Shown: positions 55,490-63,887, numbered from the stretch's first letter. The stretch is DNA of 64,000 nucleotides from Acidobacteriaceae bacterium (GCA_003134815.1 PLCO01000063.1:62001-126000); one strand, 5' to 3'. Notes: generated from the letters alone by a model not told the origin. Numbers and translations are program-made.

Positions 55490-55840
55490 AAGGAGCGGGA
55501 GCCTTTAGGCCCCTGAATGCGCCGACACAAAAACGCGGGCTTCAGCCCCGGACCCCTCTGCCCACTACCCATATCTGTCATCCCGAGCGAAGCGCTCTTC
55601 AGCGGAGCCGAGAGCCTGCCCTGAGCGAAGCCGAATGGGGACCTGCTTCTTCTTTTCGTCACGCTCACCCACCACAAAAGAATGGGTGCCCCCGGGTCCG
55701 ATTCTGGGACCGGGGATCGCACGAACCCAAACCGACAGGCCTTGTATCGGGGCACGGCTTCAAAGCCTGCCCTGAGCTAAGTCGAAGGGGGCCGAAAAAA
55801 CGCAAAGGAAACCAGGGGTTTTAACCCCTGCCGGATTCCA
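55490..55840. repeat. Non-coding region built of several dispersed repeats
   Basis: Holds GCTTCAGCCCCGG palindromic modules (near 55530 and 55810, AGGGGTTTTAACCCCTG), the GGGTGCCCC hairpin (55684-55715), and two CCTGAGCGAAGCCGAA/CCTGAGCTAAGTCGAA words (55618, 55780). No gene is supported. Confidence 0.7.
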
Positions 55841-55844
55841 CACA

Positions 55845-56651
55845 CTACACGGCGGCCCCTTGCACCAAATCCTGCATCTCCCTCCACTCATAAATCTTGT
55901 TTCTCTTTGTCTGGTTCTTCGCCGTCTCAATCATTGCCTTCGCAATGTCCTCTCCCGTCATGCCCCTGTATTTGCCGCCCTTCCACGCCAGCAGAGGATT
56001 TATAGCAGGCCAAAACTTCATCAGCGCATCTTCCAGCAGCGACCGTCTCTCTTTCCTGCTCCCCAATATCATCGACGGACGAAAGATATTCGTATGCTCG
56101 AAATTCAGCGCCGCCACATCTCGCTCGGTGTCGCCCTTTGTCCGCACATAGAACATCTTCGAATCAGGATTGGCGTCAACTGCCGAAACCAGAAAGACCG
56201 ATCTCGCTCCTCCTTCTTTCGCTATCCGCGCCGCCAGCACCGGATAATCGTGATCCACCCGGTAGTAATCGGCCTCATTCGGCGAGCTCGCCCTGGTCGT
56301 GCCCAGAGCAATAAACACTTCATCCCCGGCAATATCCGATTTCACATTCCCCAGGGGGCCGATCTCCGCTTTCACTCCGTCTTCCACATCTGGCACGGGG
56401 ACGATTTCTGATTTCACGCCCTCTTTCACATCCGCCTTCACATCTTTTGAGCAGTTGTAATCGGCTAAAGACCTGTAGCCAGCGACTAAGGAATCGTAGT
56501 CCGCTATCACTGTTCTCAGTTTTGGATGAGTAATATTCAGGCTTCTCCGCGCGACGGCGGTCACCTCTCCGTAATCGGAGCTGTTCAACAGCCCGCTCAA
56601 AAGATTCGAACCCACAAATCCGCTCGATCCAAAAACAATCGCTCTCTTCAT
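55845..56651 (-). CDS. NAD(P)-binding SDR/HTATIP2-like protein
   Basis: Rossmann-fold protein of 268 residues. The nucleotide motif GSSGFVGSNLLSGLL is at the N-terminus; FIALGTTRASSPNEADYYRVDHDYPV and FLVSAVDANPDSKMFYVRTKGDTERDV (partly quoted) follow, with a YxxxK-like Tyr/Lys pair. Family members (HTATIP2-like, UPF-type) bind NADPH with unclear substrates. A polar insert of about 37 residues (DVKADVKEGVKSEIVPVPD...) between strands, encoded by short direct repeats, is not part of the fold. Confidence 0.82.
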   Translation of the reverse strand: MKRAIVFGSSGFVGSNLLSGLLNSSDYGEVTAVARRSLNITHPKLRTVIADYDSLVAGYRSLADYNCSKDVKADVKEGVKSEIVPVPDVEDGVKAEIGPLGNVKSDIAGDEVFIALGTTRASSPNEADYYRVDHDYPVLAARIAKEGGARSVFLVSAVDANPDSKMFYVRTKGDTERDVAALNFEHTNIFRPSMILGSRKERRSLLEDALMKFWPAINPLLAWKGGKYRGMTGEDIAKAMIETAKNQTKRNKIYEWREMQDLVQGAAV

Positions 56652-56728
56652 TTGGCGAGTCTCTCAACCTTCGTCGCTGTTGCCCGCGCTATATCGGCCG
56701 TCTGCGTCTTTGTCGTGCCTCGCGCAAG

Positions 56729-56770
56729 CAAGATAACCGTAAATCGATTGGGAGCCGCGCGCAAACTGGA
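56729..56770. repeat. 42-bp dispersed repeat (copy B)
   Basis: AGATAACCGTAAATCGATTG... GCCGCGCGCAAACTGG, matching copy A at 55396-55440 in the same orientation. Confidence 0.65.
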
Positions 56771-56779
56771 TGTAGTAGG

Positions 56780-56869
56780 CTACCTTGCTCTGATCCATGC
56801 ACCGATGAACGGCCACAGACTAAGCGCCCCCAAGAACAGACCAATAATTCCTAAAACTAGGGAGATCAT
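56780..56869 (-). CDS. Possible 29-residue membrane peptide
   Basis: From ATG 56869: MISLVLGIIGLFLGALSLWP then FIGAWIRAR, a single hydrophobic helix with a basic end. The pattern is membrane-like, but there is no ribosome-binding site, so translation is uncertain. Confidence 0.3.
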   Translation of the reverse strand: MISLVLGIIGLFLGALSLWPFIGAWIRAR

Positions 56870-56971
56870 GCTTATTTGGGCGGGAACGCGATAAGCGGGA
56901 TCGGCTGCGTTCCACGCCCAACGCCAGTACCCCAACCATCCAACGGGTCGCAATTCGATTTCGTAGGATGT

Positions 56972-57205
56972 TCAAACCCGCAAGTTAAAATCAATTCGCG
57001 TCGGAGAGTCGAACAGTATTCTGGCATCATTTTCCGGACAACCACGGATCGCAAGCAGCTTATGTTTATCGCCAATGGTTACATCGCAGATTTTTGCTCT
57101 GTGAATTCTTTTCCCGCCCGAATCAACTCGATACTTCCCCGGAATTCGCGCCATGTCTTTCCAACTATCTTCCACCGGCATTGCATGAACCGTCAGTTTA
57201 CTCAC
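56972..57205 (-). CDS. Possible small protein, unknown
   Basis: A 77-codon frame from GTG 57205, with AAAGGG upstream. The text (KLTVHAMPVEDSWKDMARIPGKYR, then CDVTIGDKHKLLAIRGCPEND and FDSPTRIDFNL) has a plausible globular composition and the lower GC of this region. No family recognised. Moderate to low confidence that it is a gene. Confidence 0.4.
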   Translation of the reverse strand: MSKLTVHAMPVEDSWKDMARIPGKYRVDSGGKRIHRAKICDVTIGDKHKLLAIRGCPENDARILFDSPTRIDFNLRV

Positions 57206-57656
57206 GCAGCCCTTTCCGCCTCCCGCTCGTAGCACTCCAGGAGTGCCACGGTGAATGAGGCTTCGCAAATCCAATCCGCCACGCTATCAGCCGCAGCAGG
57301 ACATGTACAACGGGTGCCGCGAATCATAATGCAGCTGTACGCGGAGCAGATTGAAGTAGTCGGAGCTTCGTGGTTCTTAGCATTGTGGTCGAATCGATCG
57401 AATTGGCAACCCCCTCCATATCAGATCCTCCGCGAGGATCATATTGAATCCTCCACACAGCGTACTGAGCAAGTCTTTGCCGTGGTGTTTGGCGCATTTT
57501 CGAAAGATCGGCTGGGCCGGGCTCCCCAGACGACCACAAAATGGCTGAATACCTTGCTTGAGCGGTCAAGAAGCCAATAAAATAATGATTCTGTTACCTT
57601 TTTTGATTGCGAAATACCACAAAGGGTGTACTCTTCTTGAAGGGAGGAGCTGATCT
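57206..57656 (+). promoter_or_regulatory. Intergenic region with possible promoter of the 279-residue gene
   Basis: Candidate promoter TTGCTT, 18 bp, TAAAAT near 57553-57582, followed by a run of T at 57598-57605. A plus-strand frame at 57251-57580 has no protein-like pattern I trust. The rest of the region holds nothing I can name. Confidence 0.35.
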
Positions 57657-58496
57657 ATGAGTGCCGAGCCTTTGAAGCGTCCGACAGAATCGATGGAAGA
57701 GCCCCAGAAAAGCGAAAAGGCGGAAAGGGGACGCTCGCGTATCGAGTGGCCCTATTACAGCCTAGATGAGGCCTCTAAGCTCGCAAAGGGAATTTTCGAT
57801 CTAGGCGGCAATTGCCAAATAGACCAGCTCGCCGGTCATCTCAGCCAGACCGCGACGGGCGGCGGATTTCGATTGAAGGTTCAAGCCGCTCGCACCTTCG
57901 GCCTGGTCAATTCCGCGCAGGGACAACTGACTCTAACAGATTTGGGATCGGAAATTGTGGATCCGGACGGAGACCGCCAGGCCAAAGCCGACGCGTTCAT
58001 GAGGGTTCCCTTGTACAGCGCAATTTACGAACAATTCAAGGGGAAAACTCTACCCGGCATCATTGGGCTCGAGAACGCCATGGTCCATCTTGGCGTGGCA
58101 ATCAAACAGAAGGACAAAGCACGCCAGGCATTCCTGCGCTCAGCGAAAGAGGCCGGATTCTTTGCCTTCGGAGCATCAAAGCTAGTTTTCCCTATCTTCC
58201 CCGTCCCCATCCATGAGAGAACCCCGAAGGAGACGCAAGGGCCCGAGTCCAGCGCCTCACCGACGTTGCAGGCAACTGGGAGCGGAAAAAGCGTGAACGG
58301 TTCCGAAGGCGCAGGCGGCCTGGACCCGCTTATTCAAGGGCTTCTCAACAAACTTCCCGATCCAAGCATCCCGTGGACGCTTGAGGGCCGAAGAAAATGG
58401 CTCCAGTTAGCTCTGGGAATTCTCGACGTGATGTACACAGGCGCGGAAGAGGGCAAGTCCCTCGTCGTTAACGTCGAAATCGATTCTGCTAAATGA
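57657..58496 (+). CDS. Unknown protein of 279 residues with winged-helix-like N-terminus
   Basis: GGAGG nine bases before ATG 57657 gives good start support. Residues 35-110 (YYSLDEASKLAKGIFDLGG... RLKVQAARTFGLVNSAQGQLTLTDLG) look like a winged helix or similar small domain, followed by a helical segment (LPGIIGLENAMVHLGVAIKQKDKARQAFLRS) and a Ser/Gly-rich linker; the last 80 residues end in a short strand-rich tail (SLVVNVEIDS). No enzyme motif. Base composition is lower in GC than the flanking operons. Function unknown. Confidence 0.75.
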   Translation: MSAEPLKRPTESMEEPQKSEKAERGRSRIEWPYYSLDEASKLAKGIFDLGGNCQIDQLAGHLSQTATGGGFRLKVQAARTFGLVNSAQGQLTLTDLGSEIVDPDGDRQAKADAFMRVPLYSAIYEQFKGKTLPGIIGLENAMVHLGVAIKQKDKARQAFLRSAKEAGFFAFGASKLVFPIFPVPIHERTPKETQGPESSASPTLQATGSGKSVNGSEGAGGLDPLIQGLLNKLPDPSIPWTLEGRRKWLQLALGILDVMYTGAEEGKSLVVNVEIDSAK

Positions 58497-58497
58497 A

Positions 58498-58526
58498 GAA
58501 TCGCCCGTCAGCAGACCGGGCGATTC
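58498..58526 (+). terminator. Hairpin directly after the 279-residue gene
   Basis: GAATCGCCCG / CGGGCGATTC, a perfect 10-bp stem with a 9-base loop, two bases after the stop codon. There is no T-run, and a ribosome-binding site and small frame follow, so it may be an attenuator or a processing signal instead. Confidence 0.6.
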
Positions 58527-58542
58527 AGGAGGGAGCAACTAT

Positions 58543-58635
58543 GTGCGGACCGTAAATATCTCAGTCCAGACTAGACAGGTCGTTATCACAATTTCCAGTG
58601 GCGATGAGACCGTCGTAGTCGTTATCCCAATATAG
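58543..58635 (+). CDS. Possible 30-residue peptide
   Basis: From GTG 58543: MRTVNISVQTRQVVITISSG then DETVVVVIPI, a strand-like alternating pattern. AGGAGGG lies ten bases upstream. It follows the hairpin and the 279-residue gene on the same strand. Translation is unproven. Confidence 0.4.
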   Translation: MRTVNISVQTRQVVITISSGDETVVVVIPI

Positions 58636-58689
58636 GGTAATTCATCAACGAGGACAGGTACAGGGCCTCATGATCCCTGTACCTCCGAT

Positions 58690-58914
58690 CTAACCCTTCG
58701 CCTTCGCCCAACGGGCCCTAGCCGCCTGTTGGGCGATTTCACTTAGACGTTCGCCCGTGAGAACTTCCTTTCGCCTCGGGCCCCCCTTGAGACCCCCAAG
58801 GCGACCCAACGCAACGGCAGCTCCATTCTTTTCCCTCGGCTTTAATGCCTCAGCTGCCGAAGCCCCAACGGCAGGAATTGCGTCTTGCCCGAAATCGCGC
58901 TCTTTCTTCGCCAT
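58690..58914 (-). CDS. Small basic protein with GGLKGG motif
   Basis: Protein of 74 residues from ATG 58914: MAKKERDFGQDAIPAVG, then VALGRLGGLKGGPRRKE and EIAQQAARARWAKAKG. The pattern ALGRLGGLKGGxAR...IAxxAARARW is shared by many small bacterial proteins thought to bind nucleic acids. An earlier ATG at 58989 adds 25 doubtful residues. Ribosome-binding site AGGAG lies too close to be ideal. Confidence 0.7.
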   Translation of the reverse strand: MAKKERDFGQDAIPAVGASAAEALKPREKNGAAVALGRLGGLKGGPRRKEVLTGERLSEIAQQAARARWAKAKG

Positions 58915-59217
58915 GCTCCTATGATGCTTGAGCGCTAAAGCGGAAGCAAGTGCCTGTAAAGATGCCCGAACCAGCACTCCGGTCAGCAAGCTAGCGAATT
59001 AGCAATTTGGCCTCACGAACAGGCGCACTCGCCGGCCCTTCGACCGTGGATCCATGTTCTCGTTCCTTTCTATGTCAACCCCCAACCCTTTAAAGCAACC
59101 CTCCAAAGTCAATCTAAGTTCTTGCCCCTCCATCCCTTACGCCCCACACAAAAATTCCCCCAAGTTTGCCGATTAATTCCACCAAATCGCTAGCCTTGAA
59201 GATGAAGGAGCTACTTC
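58915..59217. other. Divergent intergenic region
   Basis: 303 bp between divergent small genes. AAGGAG at 59205-59210 is the ribosome-binding site of the next plus-strand gene. The middle part is Pro/Cys-codon-like C-rich sequence with no frame or hairpin that I can support. Confidence 0.35.
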
Positions 59218-59898
59218 ATGGCAGAAATTCGCGTTTCCACCAAAACCGCTTCCCATGCCACCGCCGCAGGCGCATCACCACTCTCGCTCGTGCCCGCGGG
59301 CGCCGGCGGCCAAATTGTCGCGAACGACGAAATCACCGCAAGTGCCGAACCAGGCGCCCGGCCCGAACGCCGGCGCCACGTCGAAAACCCAACCATCGTC
59401 CGCTGCATGAAGGCGTGGAACTACGCCTATAGAAAGGAGGCCGAGAATCTCGACGACGACGAAAGCGACTACCCCGCCCAGAAGGCCGGCAACGAAGCCT
59501 ATCTCCGCGCCATACCTCACCTCGACTGCTACCCGAACATCTGCGACTTCATCGCCTGCATCAGCTTCGCCTCCATGACCGACATCGTCACCCACAGCGA
59601 AGCCGAGCACTACCTCGCCAACGCCCGGCTCGCCCTGGCCTCTCTCAGCCTCCCGCCAAAGCGACAGTCAATGGGCACAAAGTCATACGGGAACCCCCCG
59701 GCCGCGTCACCCAGCGAAGCGGTTGACGACGGGGAAAAGACGCGGGGGAGTGATTTTATACACTCTGAAACCAGAATAATGCGAGTAACTCCTTTATCAT
59801 CAACAAAACTGCCTCAAAATCCTCCTCGATTTTTTGCGTTTTTTATTGATTTTTTGCGTTTTTTTGCGCAAAACGGCCCAAATCAGACTCAAAATTAG
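59218..59898 (+). CDS. Unknown protein, repeat-coded C-terminus
   Basis: Protein of 226 residues from ATG 59218, with AAGGAG seven bases upstream. The central part (NPTIVRCMKAWNYAYRKEAENLDDDESD... AYLRAIPHLDCYPNICDFIACISFASM) is rich in Cys and aromatic residues and typical of an uncharacterised acidobacterial family. The last 30 residues (PRFFAFFIDFLRFFAQNGPN...) are encoded by a direct repeat that recurs after the next gene, so the original stop may have been earlier. Function unknown. Confidence 0.7.
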   Translation: MAEIRVSTKTASHATAAGASPLSLVPAGAGGQIVANDEITASAEPGARPERRRHVENPTIVRCMKAWNYAYRKEAENLDDDESDYPAQKAGNEAYLRAIPHLDCYPNICDFIACISFASMTDIVTHSEAEHYLANARLALASLSLPPKRQSMGTKSYGNPPAASPSEAVDDGEKTRGSDFIHSETRIMRVTPLSSTKLPQNPPRFFAFFIDFLRFFAQNGPNQTQN

Positions 59899-59925
59899 CC
59901 CAAATCGAACCCCAATTCAGCCCTT
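59798..59925. repeat. 100-bp direct repeat (copy A)
   Basis: CATCAACAAA, CCTCAAAATCC, CGATTTTTTGCG, TGCGCAAAAC and CCCAAATC blocks match 60217-60335. It overlaps the 3' end of the preceding gene. Confidence 0.85.
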
Positions 59926-59966
59926 CCTTGAGCAAAACTGAGCAGGCGCAAGCCAGAAATCGGAGT

Positions 59967-60173
59967 ATGTTTTCCGCCATGCCGTTGCCGTTACAGATGC
60001 CGTTACAGATATTGACTGCCGAAAAAGATGGTGAGGACGGGCTGATCGTTACGTTCTCCGATGGGACAACAGCCGGATATATTGCGGAGGAGCTCGTATC
60101 GCTGAGGCCAATCAGAGAGAAAGTCGAAGGGCCAGGGCAGCGGAATCCCCGGCAAGAGCCGGCAACAGAATAA
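59967..60173 (+). CDS. Small protein, unknown
   Basis: About 68 residues. The core LTAEKDGEDGLIVTFSDGTTAGYIAEELVSLRP is strand-rich and recalls small acidobacterial proteins of the same pattern. The start is uncertain: ATG 59967 or 59979, or a TTG at 59928, none with a good ribosome-binding site. It is enclosed by the two direct repeats, which suggests a small movable cassette. Confidence 0.6.
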   Translation: MFSAMPLPLQMPLQILTAEKDGEDGLIVTFSDGTTAGYIAEELVSLRPIREKVEGPGQRNPRQEPATE

Positions 60174-60216
60174 ATTTAGGCCCTTTGGGGGCAAAAAATC
60201 GCCACAACCCATCTGG

Positions 60217-60335
60217 CATCAACAAATCAACCTCAAAATCCGCATCGATTTTTTGCGATTTTTGTTAATTTTTGTGCGCAAAACAGCCCCAAACTGACCC
60301 AAAATCGCCCCAAATCAACCCCAAACTTAGCCCCG
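60217..60335. repeat. 100-bp direct repeat (copy B)
   Basis: Second copy of the repeat at 59798, same orientation, 419 bp downstream. Confidence 0.85.
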
Positions 60336-60357
60336 CCCCGGACCACCCAGCCCCGCC

Positions 60358-61773
60358 TCAAGCCGCCTCGCGCAGCAGCCGGTTCCGCTGGTGAACAGTC
60401 AGCACGACTGCCACCAGAGCCGTCAGCAGCGACACTCCGGCAAGGCAGACAAACGCTCTCCGCCAGCCGAAGTCAACAGCGATCCGCGCCACCGTATCGC
60501 CCGAGAGCCAACCGGCCAGATAGCCGAATCCATCAATGATCCCGGCCGCTGTTGCGCTGCCGCGCTCACCGCCAAAGTCGAGCGACATCGCGCCCGCGAG
60601 ATACGAGTACGGCCCCAGCAACATGAAGCCGGCCATCGCAACCAGAATCGTCGGTATCCACGTCGCGGCGTGGTCGGGCACTTGCCCCATCAGCACCAGG
60701 CACACTGTGCATCCCGTCATTCCGGCCACCACCAGGATGTTGCGCCCGTTGGGGCCAAGCTTGTCACTCAGGAATCCGCCCAGCAGCACCGATGCGCCGC
60801 CGCATAGCGGAAACAGCGCGCTGCGGCTGGCGGCAATGCTCGGCGCGAGGTGCACAAACTGGACGAAGTAAGTCGGCGTCCACAGGTTAAACGTCTCGCG
60901 CAACATCGTCGCCCCAAACGCCAGCACGCAGACCATCCAGAATGGAAAGCTCGTCAGCAACGGCCGCAGAATCGAGCTAATCCCGATCGCTTCAGTCCCG
61001 ATCGCTCCCGCATTCACCCGTTCCCCATCGCCACCCGCTTCTGCATTCGTCGCTTTTGCCTCCGCATACACGTTGCGCGGATTCACTTCCGGCGCCCGCA
61101 GTCCCCGCTCCTCTGGCGCCTCGCGCAGCAGCAGCAGACACGTCAACATCAGAACCGCCAGCGCGCCCGAAGCGAAGAAGAACACGCCGCGCCAGCCCAC
61201 GCCGTGCGCCAGCAACTGGCTCATCATCCATCGGCAGCCTGCATCGCCGAACAGAAAGCTCAGGCTCACCACGGCCATCACGCTGCCGTAAGTGGAATAA
61301 GAAAACCAGCGCGACGAAACCCGCACCAGCCCCGCCCACCCCTGCGACTGGAACAGCCGGTTGCCGAGCCACGCCAGCGTGAACAGCGGAAAACCGCCGC
61401 TCATCGCAAATACGATCGTGAAGAATATCGATCCGGCCATTCCGCCGAGAAAGATTCGCCGCCCGCCGCCGGTGTCAGCCAGCGCTCCCGAGAAAAACTT
61501 GCCGAATGCATAGGCCACCGTGCCGAGAGAAGCCATAAAACCAAGCCTGATCTGTGCCTGGTTCGGCGTGATGCCGTGCTGCGCCAGATCGTGAATCAGG
61601 CCAGGCAACACCACAGACAGATCGGAGCGGCAGAAATAGTAGCCAGAATAGCCCAGCGCCAGAAGTAGGGCCGTCCCCGCATGCCACGCAGTAAACCGCC
61701 TCCCTGAAGCCGGCCGCGATCCCGGTTGCGCAGGTTCAATTTGGCCGGGGGCCAGTGAGTTGATGCTGGACAC
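60358..61773 (-). CDS. MFS transporter of the organophosphate:phosphate antiporter (OPA) type
   Basis: Membrane protein of 471 residues with twelve predicted helices and a cytoplasmic loop (residues 230-265) of Ala/Glu-rich sequence between halves. OPA features are YSGYYFCRSDLSVVLP in helix 1, AYAFGKFFSGALADTGGGRR, WFSYSTYGSVMAVVSLSFLFGD, NLWTPTYFVQF and GAMSLDFGGERGSATAAGIIDGFGYLAGWLSG. Relatives exchange glycerol 3-phosphate or hexose phosphates for phosphate; which one is not known. Monocistronic, divergent to the purine nucleoside phosphorylase. Confidence 0.9.
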   Translation of the reverse strand: MSSINSLAPGQIEPAQPGSRPASGRRFTAWHAGTALLLALGYSGYYFCRSDLSVVLPGLIHDLAQHGITPNQAQIRLGFMASLGTVAYAFGKFFSGALADTGGGRRIFLGGMAGSIFFTIVFAMSGGFPLFTLAWLGNRLFQSQGWAGLVRVSSRWFSYSTYGSVMAVVSLSFLFGDAGCRWMMSQLLAHGVGWRGVFFFASGALAVLMLTCLLLLREAPEERGLRAPEVNPRNVYAEAKATNAEAGGDGERVNAGAIGTEAIGISSILRPLLTSFPFWMVCVLAFGATMLRETFNLWTPTYFVQFVHLAPSIAASRSALFPLCGGASVLLGGFLSDKLGPNGRNILVVAGMTGCTVCLVLMGQVPDHAATWIPTILVAMAGFMLLGPYSYLAGAMSLDFGGERGSATAAGIIDGFGYLAGWLSGDTVARIAVDFGWRRAFVCLAGVSLLTALVAVVLTVHQRNRLLREAA

Positions 61774-61989
61774 ACAAGAAAACTACCACACGCCTATGCG
61801 GGCAAGTTGAATGCTGATTCACACTGTCAATTTGTGCGAATCTTCTGCCTCGAAGTCTCCGGTTTTGAGATTACGAAACGGAATTTTCCCGTTTGCGGTC
61901 AAAGCTTCCCGCGAACCCGCGAAAGCAACCGGCGCACACGAGCAGCAGTGCGAAATTCTGAGTAGAATGTTCCAGAAGAGCAGCGCAAG

Positions 61990-62901
61990 ATGCCTCGAAT
62001 GACGAACCCGTATGACTTATCTCTCATGACGTATTACGACCAGGTCGCAGAAGCCGCCGCTTTCCTGGGCGCGGAGCTGGGCTCGCTCAAGCCGCAGGTC
62101 GGCATCGTGCTCGGCTCGGGGCTGGGCGCTGCGGCCGAATCCGTTGATTATCCCACCATCGTTCCCTACAGCGAGATCCCCAACTTTCCGCAATCCACGG
62201 TAGAGGGCCATTCCGGACGCGTCGTGGCGGGAATGCTCGGCGGCGCGCCGGCGGTCATCCTGCAGGGGCGCGTCCACTTCTATGAGGGTTATTCGCCGCG
62301 TGAGGTCACGTTTCCCATGCGCGTGCTGGGCATGCTCGGGGTCCGCGCGGTGGTGTTGACCAATGCGGCAGGCGCCATCCAGCCCGGCCTCACTGTCGGT
62401 CAACTGGTATTGTTGAGCGACCACATCAATCTGATGGGATGGAACCCGCTCTGCGGGCCCAATGAGCCGCGTTTCGCGGCGGCCGCCGGAGCGGGCCAGC
62501 GGTTCCTCGACATGTCCGAAGCTTACAGTTATGACTTGCGCAAGCTGGCCAAAGAGGCGGCGCGCGACGAGGGATTCGCGCTCGAGGAAGGCGTATATCT
62601 GGCCACGCCGGGGCCAAGCTTTGAAACGCCGGCGGAGATTCGCGCGTTTCGCGCGCTGGGCGCCTCTCTCGTTGGAATGTCTACCGTGCCCGAGACAATT
62701 GTGGCGCGGCACATGGGAGTTGAAGTGCTGGGAATCTCATGCGTAACCAACCTGGCAGCGGGGCTGGGGACGCACCCCCTGAGCCACGAAGAGGTAAACG
62801 AAACCGGCCGTTGGGTAGAGAGCCGGCTTTCCGGGCTGCTGAAGCGGGTGACGCCGGGAATCGCCGAAAGCGTGAAAAGTGAGGCACAAACGCGCCAATG
62901 A
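61990..62901 (+). CDS. punA: Purine nucleoside phosphorylase
   Basis: Phosphorolysis of inosine and guanosine to base and ribose 1-phosphate, 303 residues, PunA/mammalian type. Sites visible: phosphate loop GSGLGAAAES, VEGHSGRVVAGML, GRVHFYEGYSPREVTFPMRVL, TNAAGAIQPGLTVGQLVLLSDHINLMGWNPL, and GMSTVPETIVARHMGVEVLGIS with base-contact residues. ATG 61990 chosen. The stop overlaps the uridine kinase start as ATGA. Confidence 0.95.
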   Translation: MPRMTNPYDLSLMTYYDQVAEAAAFLGAELGSLKPQVGIVLGSGLGAAAESVDYPTIVPYSEIPNFPQSTVEGHSGRVVAGMLGGAPAVILQGRVHFYEGYSPREVTFPMRVLGMLGVRAVVLTNAAGAIQPGLTVGQLVLLSDHINLMGWNPLCGPNEPRFAAAAGAGQRFLDMSEAYSYDLRKLAKEAARDEGFALEEGVYLATPGPSFETPAEIRAFRALGASLVGMSTVPETIVARHMGVEVLGISCVTNLAAGLGTHPLSHEEVNETGRWVESRLSGLLKRVTPGIAESVKSEAQTRQ

Positions 62902-63758
62902 CTGACGCGCCGGGAAGTGACGCGGCAGCACAGTCACGCGATTTGCCGGATCCCGACGCGGAGCAATCGGGCTTTCAAAAAGCGGCGCCTCAAGAACCGC
63001 AGCCCCAGCAAGAGCCGCTGTCCCAACCTGACCCGCGGCCCCAGCAAGCGGCGCCGCCCGAGCGAGATCTACAGTCCCAGCAGAAGTCGCGGTCCCCGCA
63101 GGGACCGCGACCGAATTTCGACCCGCGCCTTCCCTTTCCTCCTACTGTGCTCGGGATCGCCGGCTGCTCCGGCTCAGGCAAGACCACTCTAGCCAACGAA
63201 CTCGCGCGCACGCTCGGCGGCCTCCGCTTTCATCTTGACGACTACTATCTCGACCTCGCGGACCTGCCGCTCGCCGAACGCGTGAAAAAGAACTTCGACG
63301 ATCCGGCGTTGATCGAGCTACCGCTGCTTGCCCGCCACATCGCGGCTCTTGCGCGCGGAGAGACTATCGATCGCCCCGTCTACGATTTTGGCACCTATAC
63401 GCGAGTTCCGGAACGCAGCCAACGAGTCGCCGCAGGGCAATTCCTCATCGTCGAGGGGCTCTTCGCTCTTCACTTCCGGGAGCTGCTCCCCATCTACAAT
63501 CTGCGCATCTACGTTGATGCGCCCGATGCCTTGTGCTTCGAGCGGCGGCTCAAGCGCGACGTGGAAGAGCGCGGACGCACGCCCGAGTTGGTGCGCGAGC
63601 AGTACGACCGCACAGTCCGGCCCACCAGCATGGCCTACGTCAGGCCCTCGGCGAAGAATGCAGACCTGATCGTGGACGGAACCGGCGCTCTCGATTGGAA
63701 GGTTGAGCGCGTGATGACCGAGCTACGCACGCGCGGGCTGCTGGCGGGAGTGGAGTAA
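62898..63758 (+). CDS. udk: Uridine kinase with Gln/Pro-rich N-terminal extension
   Basis: Phosphorylates uridine and cytidine, 286 residues. The P-loop GCSGSGKTT is at 89-97; HLDDYYLDLADLPLAERVKKNFDDP, YDFGTYTR, LIVEGLFALHF and DVEERGRTPELVREQYDRTVRPT (partly quoted) are family landmarks. The first 75 residues are an unstructured Gln/Pro/Arg stretch (PQQEPLSQPDPRPQQAAPPE) absent from normal Udk. Forms a nucleoside-salvage pair with the phosphorylase. Confidence 0.93.
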   Translation: MTDAPGSDAAAQSRDLPDPDAEQSGFQKAAPQEPQPQQEPLSQPDPRPQQAAPPERDLQSQQKSRSPQGPRPNFDPRLPFPPTVLGIAGCSGSGKTTLANELARTLGGLRFHLDDYYLDLADLPLAERVKKNFDDPALIELPLLARHIAALARGETIDRPVYDFGTYTRVPERSQRVAAGQFLIVEGLFALHFRELLPIYNLRIYVDAPDALCFERRLKRDVEERGRTPELVREQYDRTVRPTSMAYVRPSAKNADLIVDGTGALDWKVERVMTELRTRGLLAGVE

Positions 63759-63821
63759 CCTGGCGCTATCGTGCCTTTGCGTTGCGGTTGAAGAACCTTT
63801 TGCCAATAAGAGCACGCCCCT

Positions 63822-63856
63822 CACACAAAGAAGTCCGGGCCGACAAGCGGCCCGGA
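63822..63856. terminator. Bidirectional intrinsic terminator after udk
   Basis: GTCCGGGCCG / CGGCCCGGAC with a 5-base loop, flanked by AAAG and CTTTG. It separates convergent udk and the last minus-strand gene. Confidence 0.88.
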
Positions 63857-63887
63857 CCTCTTTGCTTTGCGGCCAACTGGGAATTGA

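Noticed and set aside
55447-55755. 102-codon minus-strand frame between the VOC and SDR genes
   Set aside because: Its text is built from dispersed non-coding repeats, including hairpin and palindrome modules.
57251-57580. 109-codon plus-strand frame upstream of the 279-residue gene
   Set aside because: No ribosome-binding site, and an equally long frame lies on the other strand; I see no protein signal.
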